Source: Planctomycetota bacterium
Lineage (GTDB): Bacteria; Planctomycetota; Brocadiia; SM23-32
Assembly (NCBI GenBank): GCA_018400625.1
Contig: JAGYMJ010000655.1
Location: forward strand, 1 to 18,600
DNA length: 18,600 nucleotides
Reading direction: 5' to 3'
Part shown: positions 14,683 through 18,600 of the stretch, one piece after another
Layout of the letters: each line of letters starts with the position of its first letter
Numbering within the stretch: the stretch's first letter is position 1
Translations under genes and position numbers: made by a program
The notes under the pieces: generated by a model
The model's database searches: none
What the model saw: the letters and a program-made list of their open reading frames with translations, nothing else
Told to the model about the DNA's origin: nothing

Positions 14683-15984
14683 ATGAAATACAGCACAACA
14701 GCGGTCAGACTGTATGGAAAAGAAGATTTGCGTCTTGAAGAATTTGAACTTCCCGTGCCGGGCGAGGATGAAATTTTTGCGGAGGTAATAACCAACGGTA
14801 TCTGCATGTCGTCCCATAAAGCGGCAAAACAGGGGGAGGACCACAAACGTGTGCCGGATGATGCAGCCGACAACCCTGTCATCATCGGCCATGAGTTTGC
14901 CGGGCGTATCCTTGAAGTCGGTGAAAAATGGGCGGACAGATTTGAAAGCGGACAGATGTTCAGCGTACAGCCGGCATTGATGTATAAGGGCTCTCTTGAT
15001 GCTCCCGGGTATTCTTTTCAGTGGATTGGCGGCAATTCACAACGCATCGTGATCCCGAACGAGGTGATGGAAGTCGATTGTCTGCTGCCCTTTGACGGCG
15101 ATGCCTATTTCAAAGCTTCGCTGGCGGAACCGCTTTCATGTATAGTGGGGGCCTTTCGTGCTCAATATCACCATGCCAAACCGGGCGAATATGAGCACGA
15201 ATTCGGGATCAAAGAAGGAGGCCATTGCGCGCTCCTGGCCGCCGGCGGGCCCATGGGCGAGTGTGCGGTTGATTTTGCCCTGAATTCCGATACCCGCCCG
15301 TCCCTGCTCCTTGTCACCGACATTGACCAGGAAAGGCTTAATAAAGTCAAAAAACTCTACCCGGTTGAAGGCGCCAAAAAGAAAGGTATAGAACTCGTCT
15401 ATCTGAACCCGAATGATCTGCCCGGCGGCGCTGAAAGTATTGAAGATTACGTCGGAGATTTAACGGACAACAAAATGATGGATGATGTGTTCGTCTTCTT
15501 CCCTCATCCGGCAATTATCGAACAGGGGGATTCATTGCTTGGACGCGACGGCTGTTTGAATTTCTTTGCCGGCCCCTCCGAGCAGGATTTCAAAGCCCGA
15601 CTCAATTTCTATAATGTTCATTATGAAGGCCATCACCTCGTCGGCACCAGCGGCGGAAACAAAGACGATATGCGTATAGCATTGAGATATATGGGTGAAG
15701 GCAAACTCAACCCCGCGGGGATGGTTACGCACGTCGGCGGTCTGGACAGCGCGGCGGAAACTATTCTGCATCTGCCAGAGATAGCCGGCGGGAAAAAGCT
15801 GATTTACACCGGCGTCAGTATGCCGATGACCGCTATTGAAGATTTCGGCGTTAAAGCGGAACAGAGCAGTGGAGACCTTGCTGAAGTTTACAAAGAGCTC
15901 GATCGCCTATGTAGAAATAATCAGGGGCTCTGGAATACTGAAGCCGAAAAGTTCCTGCTCTCCTGCAAATCTCTTAAAATGTAA
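14683..15984 (+). CDS. Zinc-type medium-chain dehydrogenase resembling L-sorbose-1-phosphate reductase
   Basis: A 433-residue medium-chain alcohol dehydrogenase. The N-terminal GroES-like domain has the zinc ligand region NGICMSSHKAAKQGEDHKRV (Cys41), the signature GHEFAG with His70 and Glu71, and a later acidic ligand candidate Glu149 in ASLAEPLSC. The coenzyme domain carries ALLAAGGPMGECAVD in place of a classical G-x-G-x-x-G. The usual four-cysteine structural zinc lobe is missing. The C-M-S-S-x-K-A-A-x-Q-G-x-x-H-K-R-V-P stretch recalls SorE, L-sorbose-1-phosphate reductase, as I remember that family, and 433 residues is close to its length; a role on another sugar phosphate is possible. 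The start ATG 14683 is set by AAAGGAGA (14666-14673), 9 nt upstream; GTG 14674 lies too close to that site. No sorbose transport or sugar-kinase genes are near. Confidence 0.75.
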   Translation: MKYSTTAVRLYGKEDLRLEEFELPVPGEDEIFAEVITNGICMSSHKAAKQGEDHKRVPDDAADNPVIIGHEFAGRILEVGEKWADRFESGQMFSVQPALMYKGSLDAPGYSFQWIGGNSQRIVIPNEVMEVDCLLPFDGDAYFKASLAEPLSCIVGAFRAQYHHAKPGEYEHEFGIKEGGHCALLAAGGPMGECAVDFALNSDTRPSLLLVTDIDQERLNKVKKLYPVEGAKKKGIELVYLNPNDLPGGAESIEDYVGDLTDNKMMDDVFVFFPHPAIIEQGDSLLGRDGCLNFFAGPSEQDFKARLNFYNVHYEGHHLVGTSGGNKDDMRIALRYMGEGKLNPAGMVTHVGGLDSAAETILHLPEIAGGKKLIYTGVSMPMTAIEDFGVKAEQSSGDLAEVYKELDRLCRNNQGLWNTEAEKFLLSCKSLKM

Positions 15985-16031
15985 AAGGCGATAGCAGGGA
16001 CTGTAGATGTGCTTGAGGGCCAAATTAAACG

Positions 16032-17048
16032 ATGAAAATACTTGGGATAGAGAGTTCATGTGATGATACGGCATGCGCTGTCGTCGAAGACGGCGCAGAC
16101 ATACTGTCGAATATCGTTAGCAGTCAGGAGGAAATCCATGCCGATTTCGGGGGCATAGTTCCCGAAGTCGCATGCCGCAAGCACATAGAAAATATTCTTC
16201 CCGTATTGGAAAAATCCCTTGAAAAATCAAACACGAATTTGCACGATATCGATGCTGTCGCGGTAACAAACCGTCCCGGTTTAATTGGCGCACTCCTCAT
16301 CGGTGTTACTGCCGCCAAATCTATCAGTTGGGCGCTGGACATTCCGCTTATTGATGTTCATCATCTTAACGCTCATATTTACGGCGCCTGGATGGGCGAC
16401 GTCGATCCTGACATGCCCGCGTTGAGTCTGGTGGTCAGCGGTGGGCATACAAGCTTATATTTGACCCAAAGTTCTCTTGAACATGAAAAAATTGGTGCGA
16501 CGGCGGACGATGCAGCGGGGGAGGCTTTCGACAAGGTCGCGAATATACTCCAACTCGGATTTCCGGGGGGCCCTGCTATTGAAAAAGCCGCTCAGAACGG
16601 CGATCCCGGCTCCCTCGATCTGCCGAGGACATGGATCGATGCCGATCATTATAATTTCAGCTTTAGTGGCTTGAAAACGGCCGTTCTCTACCACTGCCTC
16701 GGGCAAAATGCATCGAAAAGCGATATTAAAAATGCCGAGTATCCACCGGGACTTGTCTCGGATGTAGCAGCCGCTTTCCAGGAAGCGGTGGTTGACGTGC
16801 TGGTCAAGAAAACGTGCATTGCCGCAGAAAGAAATAACGTTAATTCCGTTATTTTAGGTGGGGGGGTCGCCGCCAATAAACTGCTCAGGAACCGTCTGAG
16901 CAAAGAGACGCGTAAGCGAGGGATTAAACTGGTTATGGCGCCGCTGAGTCTTTGCAGAGATAATGCCGCAATTGTCGCCGGCCTTGCTTTTCACCTTTAT
17001 CTGGCAGGCCGGCGTGCTGACCTGTGTCTTGAAGCCGAGCCGTCATGA
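16032..17048 (+). CDS. tsaD: tRNA N6-adenosine threonylcarbamoyltransferase TsaD
   Basis: Catalytic subunit of the complex that transfers threonylcarbamoyl to A37 of ANN-decoding tRNAs, in the cytoplasm with TsaB and TsaE. The 338 residues match bacterial TsaD. Visible marks: the start MKILGIESSCDDTACAVVED, the metal-binding pair His111/His115 in HHLNAHIYGAW, the phosphate loop VSGGHTSL (135-142), DDAAGEAFDKVAN (159-171) and the C-terminal GGGVAANKLLRNRL. The start ATG 16032 follows GAGGG (16015-16019) at a rather long 12 nt. The gene lies 47 bp after the dehydrogenase and could be transcribed with it. A weak hairpin and repeat copy C separate it from larB. tsaB, tsaC and tsaE are not in the window. 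Confidence 0.97.
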   Translation: MKILGIESSCDDTACAVVEDGADILSNIVSSQEEIHADFGGIVPEVACRKHIENILPVLEKSLEKSNTNLHDIDAVAVTNRPGLIGALLIGVTAAKSISWALDIPLIDVHHLNAHIYGAWMGDVDPDMPALSLVVSGGHTSLYLTQSSLEHEKIGATADDAAGEAFDKVANILQLGFPGGPAIEKAAQNGDPGSLDLPRTWIDADHYNFSFSGLKTAVLYHCLGQNASKSDIKNAEYPPGLVSDVAAAFQEAVVDVLVKKTCIAAERNNVNSVILGGGVAANKLLRNRLSKETRKRGIKLVMAPLSLCRDNAAIVAGLAFHLYLAGRRADLCLEAEPS

Positions 17049-17080
17049 TTTTTTTAGCTAAAGATTACTGCCGTTGACCC

Positions 17081-17107
17081 CTGACTTTAATGTCAGATCA
17101 TCTTTTT
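17081..17107 (+). terminator. Weak candidate intrinsic terminator after tsaD
   Basis: CTGAC (17081-17085), a 6-nt AT-rich loop and GTCAG (17092-17096) form a short stem, followed 6 nt later by TTTTT (17103-17107). The stem is only 5 bp and the T-run is displaced, so this is a marginal candidate. Its position between tsaD and repeat copy C fits the end of a transcript. Confidence 0.3.
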
Positions 17108-17112
17108 AAGTG

Positions 17113-17195
17113 TTAAGTCCTCAGTGAACCCCGTTGATTTGGGGTTCCTGCCATCGGGACAAGCCCGGCAGTAATGTGTTTTAATGAATATTTAC
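17113..17195 (+). repeat. Dispersed intergenic element, copy C (complete, with a different hairpin core)
   Basis: The left box TTAAGTCCTCAGTGAA (17113-17128) is the same as in copies A and D apart from the first base or two. The right box TTTAATGAATATTTAC (17180-17195) agrees with the reverse complement of the left at 10 of 16 positions and with copy A's right box at 13 of 16. The standard CCACCG/CGGTGG core is absent. In its place are an AACCCC/GGGGTT hairpin and then CTGCC ... GGCAG with an inner GGG/CCC. The element ends 12 bp before the larB start codon, so it could carry or affect signals for that gene. Confidence 0.65.
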
Positions 17196-17207
17196 TTTGA
17201 ATGAATT

Positions 17208-17972
17208 ATGATAGAAAAAGAACTGCGAAATTTGCTGTCAGGTATTAAAGAGGGGAAAGTATCTATCGACGATGCCGTCGATATGCTGGAGGATTTGCCC
17301 TTTCAGGACATCGGCTTTGCAAAGATAGACCACCACAGGGAACTGCGCTGTGGACAAGGCGAGGTCATTTTCTGTGAGGGGAAAACCCCCGAACAGGTAG
17401 CATCCATTGCAAAAGTCATTTTATCGAAAGACGATACCCTGTTGGGTACCAGGGCTTCTCTGGAACACTACGATGCGGTCAAGACGGAGTTCCCCGACGC
17501 TCATTACGATAAGGAGGCAAGATGTATTGTTTTGCAGAAAAACTCTGTTGAACTCAAAGGGAATGTGCTGGTCATCACCGCCGGCACGAGCGATATCCCT
17601 GTGGCCGCGGAAGCCAAAGTTACAGCGGAGACTCTGGGTGCAAAAGTACAATTAATTAATGATGTCGGGGTGGCCGGTCTGCACCGGCTCCTGAGATACG
17701 GGGAGGAAATCCGCAAAGCGAATGTTATAGTCGTCGCCGCCGGTATGGAAGGAGCGCTCGCCAGTGTGGTGGGCGGGCTTTCTGCAAGACCTGTAATCGG
17801 TGTGCCCACGAGCGTAGGTTATGGGGCCGGTCTGAAGGGCTTTGCGCCACTGCTTACAATGTTAAACAGTTGCGCTGCGGGTGTGGCTGTGGTCAATATC
17901 GACAATGGATTTGGGGCCGGATACATGGCGGCCATGATAAATTCACTGGCTTTAGAGGATAATTCAAAGTAA
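17208..17972 (+). CDS. larB: LarB, nickel-pincer nucleotide cofactor synthesis carboxylase
   Basis: LarB carboxylates and hydrolyses nicotinic acid adenine dinucleotide, the first step to the nickel-pincer nucleotide used by lactate racemase LarA and relatives. The protein has 254 residues, typical of the family. It is related to PurE in the C-terminal half. Marks seen: KIDHHRELRCGQGEVIFCEG (39-58), TAGTSDIPVAAEA (124-136), GMEGALASVVGGL (179-191), PTSVGYGA, and NSCAAGVAVVNIDNGFGAG with Cys222, which corresponds to the catalytic Cys221 of the Lactiplantibacillus enzyme. The start ATG 17208 is the first possible one after an in-frame stop. It has no recognisable ribosome-binding site and lies 12 bp after repeat copy C. 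larA, larC and larE are not nearby, so the pathway must be completed elsewhere or serve another NPN enzyme. Confidence 0.94.
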   Translation: MIEKELRNLLSGIKEGKVSIDDAVDMLEDLPFQDIGFAKIDHHRELRCGQGEVIFCEGKTPEQVASIAKVILSKDDTLLGTRASLEHYDAVKTEFPDAHYDKEARCIVLQKNSVELKGNVLVITAGTSDIPVAAEAKVTAETLGAKVQLINDVGVAGLHRLLRYGEEIRKANVIVVAAGMEGALASVVGGLSARPVIGVPTSVGYGAGLKGFAPLLTMLNSCAAGVAVVNIDNGFGAGYMAAMINSLALEDNSK

Positions 17973-18013
17973 AACGAAATATCTTTAATGTCATTTAATC
18001 TTAAGAAAAAAAC

Positions 18014-18382
18014 ATGGTGAGCTATATACAATTATTTACCAAAATCCTATTCTGGCCGCTGCTGGTGTTTGTGTCCGCTATGGCCTGGTTGCCGGTAAGA
18101 AATCCTGCGCTCACCCAGCAACATCCCGATAAGCTGAACCATATAGCCGCGTTTGTTGTGTTGACCGTCATGTTGTACCTGGGCTATCCCGAAATTCGAA
18201 TCGCCCATGTGGTCCTGCTTATGTTCGCCTACGGCTTACTGATTGAGGTGGTGCAATACCTGCTGGCTTATCGCCATTTTTCAACAGGCGATATCCTGGC
18301 CGATGCCGTCGGTATCACATTAGGCGTCGCAATTATTGCCATTGGACATTGGTTGGTGAGGGGACTGCCGGGGTTGAATTAA
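18014..18382 (+). CDS. VanZ-like integral membrane protein
   Basis: A 122-residue protein with four predicted membrane segments: about 8-27 (ILFWPLLVFVSAMAW), 41-58 (NHIAAFVVLTVMLYLGY), 62-83 (IAHVVLLMFAYGLLIEVVQY) and 93-113 (ILADAVGITLGVAIIAIG). The motifs D-K-L-N-H near residue 39, the E-x-x-Q pair in helix three and H-F-S-T-G-D-I-L-A-D before helix four are the standard VanZ-family pattern. VanZ itself gives low-level teicoplanin resistance, but most relatives in Gram-negative bacteria have no known role, and resistance should not be assumed. The start ATG 18014 has only a weak AAGA upstream. It is 41 bp after larB and may be co-transcribed. A short hairpin with a T-run overlaps its stop codon. 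Confidence 0.85.
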   Translation: MVSYIQLFTKILFWPLLVFVSAMAWLPVRNPALTQQHPDKLNHIAAFVVLTVMLYLGYPEIRIAHVVLLMFAYGLLIEVVQYLLAYRHFSTGDILADAVGITLGVAIIAIGHWLVRGLPGLN

Positions 18383-18397
18383 GCGCCTGCGCTTTTT
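18381..18397 (+). terminator. Possible intrinsic terminator overlapping the VanZ-like stop codon
   Basis: AAGCG-CCTG-CGCTT gives a 5-bp stem with a 4-nt loop, followed directly by further T bases (T-run 18393-18397). It is short but has the right order of stem and T-run for the + strand. The T-run also forms part of the next hairpin at 18395-18416, so the two structures compete. Confidence 0.4.
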
Positions 18398-18437
18398 CAG
18401 AGACTCCGCTCTGAAATCGGGGGGCCTGAGGACTTAC
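18395..18437 (-). repeat. Relic of the dispersed element with an alternative hairpin core
   Basis: TTTCAGAG (18395-18402) and CTCTGAAA (18409-18416) form a perfect 8-bp stem with a 6-nt loop, 22 nt in total like the standard core. Ten bases on, CTGAGGACTTAC (18426-18437) is the exact reverse complement of the first 12 bases of copy D's box (18531-18542). The layout of hairpin followed by box is that of copy E, but the hairpin sequence is unrelated. A second partial word, GGACTTAA, occurs at 18442-18449. Confidence 0.5.
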
Positions 18438-18530
18438 GCGCGGACTTAAGGGCTTATGCCACTAAGCACTAACAGCCTGAAAAACAAAAAATTCACACAA
18501 ACCGACAAAAAATGTCGAGTATGAATATTT

Positions 18531-18600
18531 GTAAGTCCTCAGTGAACCACGCAGCATCCCCACCGTGCCTTGTGCCGGTGGAATGAAGATCAAGTGCTAA
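18531..18600 (+). repeat. Dispersed intergenic element, copy D (cut by the window edge)
   Basis: The box GTAAGTCCTCAGTGAA (18531-18546) is followed by the core CCACCG (18560-18565), 10 nt, CGGTGG (18576-18581), and by GATCAAGTGCTAA at the edge, which is also in copy B. This is the cleanest copy of the conserved half of the family; its far end is outside the window. The 94 bp before it (18438-18530) hold no gene, only scattered fragments of the repeat words such as CTAAGCACTAA. Confidence 0.75.

Noticed and set aside
18014..18382. Glycopeptide resistance gene
   Set aside because: VanZ-like proteins are widespread in Gram-negative bacteria and no vanHAX-type genes are near.

Overview
The window reads as a piece of chromosome from a bacterium of the Planctomycetes-Verrucomicrobia-Chlamydiae superphylum, most likely the Kiritimatiellota / Lentisphaerota / Verrucomicrobiota side. 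This placement is an inference from gene content: glycan-active proteins of types common there (a DUF4091 C-terminus, LLVDDFLIE-type beta-propellers, a propeller plus jelly-roll exported protein) are mixed with housekeeping genes. No rRNA or tRNA gene is present to fix the taxonomy. All supported genes lie on the + strand, and there is no phage, insertion sequence, CRISPR array or toxin-antitoxin module.

Layout. (1) 1-1362: the end of a DUF4091 glycoside-hydrolase-like gene, then a broken sialidase-like gene whose last part lies in another frame. (2) 1363-1864: non-coding, with a dispersed repeat. (3) 1865-10200: hisS, aspS, a cytoplasmic propeller protein, an exported propeller/helical/jelly-roll protein, and tatC, all closely spaced and probably co-transcribed. 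The TatC protein is unusual: it carries a seventh membrane segment and a FecR-like domain. (4) 10201-10517: a near-consensus sigma-70 promoter with a perfect palindrome over its -35 box and a long, structured leader. (5) 10518-14527: two tandem, divergent glutamate-dehydrogenase-family genes, then purA. (6) 14683-18382: a sorbose-1-phosphate-reductase-like dehydrogenase, tsaD, larB and a VanZ-like membrane protein.

The least explained structure is a family of about 70-95 bp intergenic elements at 207, 1620, 14525, 17113 and 18531, plus a relic near 18395-18437, in both orientations. They share an end box close to GTAAGTCCTCAGTGAA. Four copies share a 22-nt hairpin core (CCACCG, 10 nt, CGGTGG, somewhat degenerate in one of them). 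In two members the core is a different hairpin, while the end box is kept. Two complete copies have a degenerate inverted copy of the box at the far end, as a miniature inverted-repeat element would.

Functionally the window joins translation (HisRS, an AspRS with non-discriminating signature residues, TsaD), nitrogen and purine metabolism (GDH pair, PurA), protein export (TatC-FecR), nickel-pincer cofactor synthesis (LarB) and scavenging of complex glycans. All assignments come from reading motifs by eye; no database search was run.
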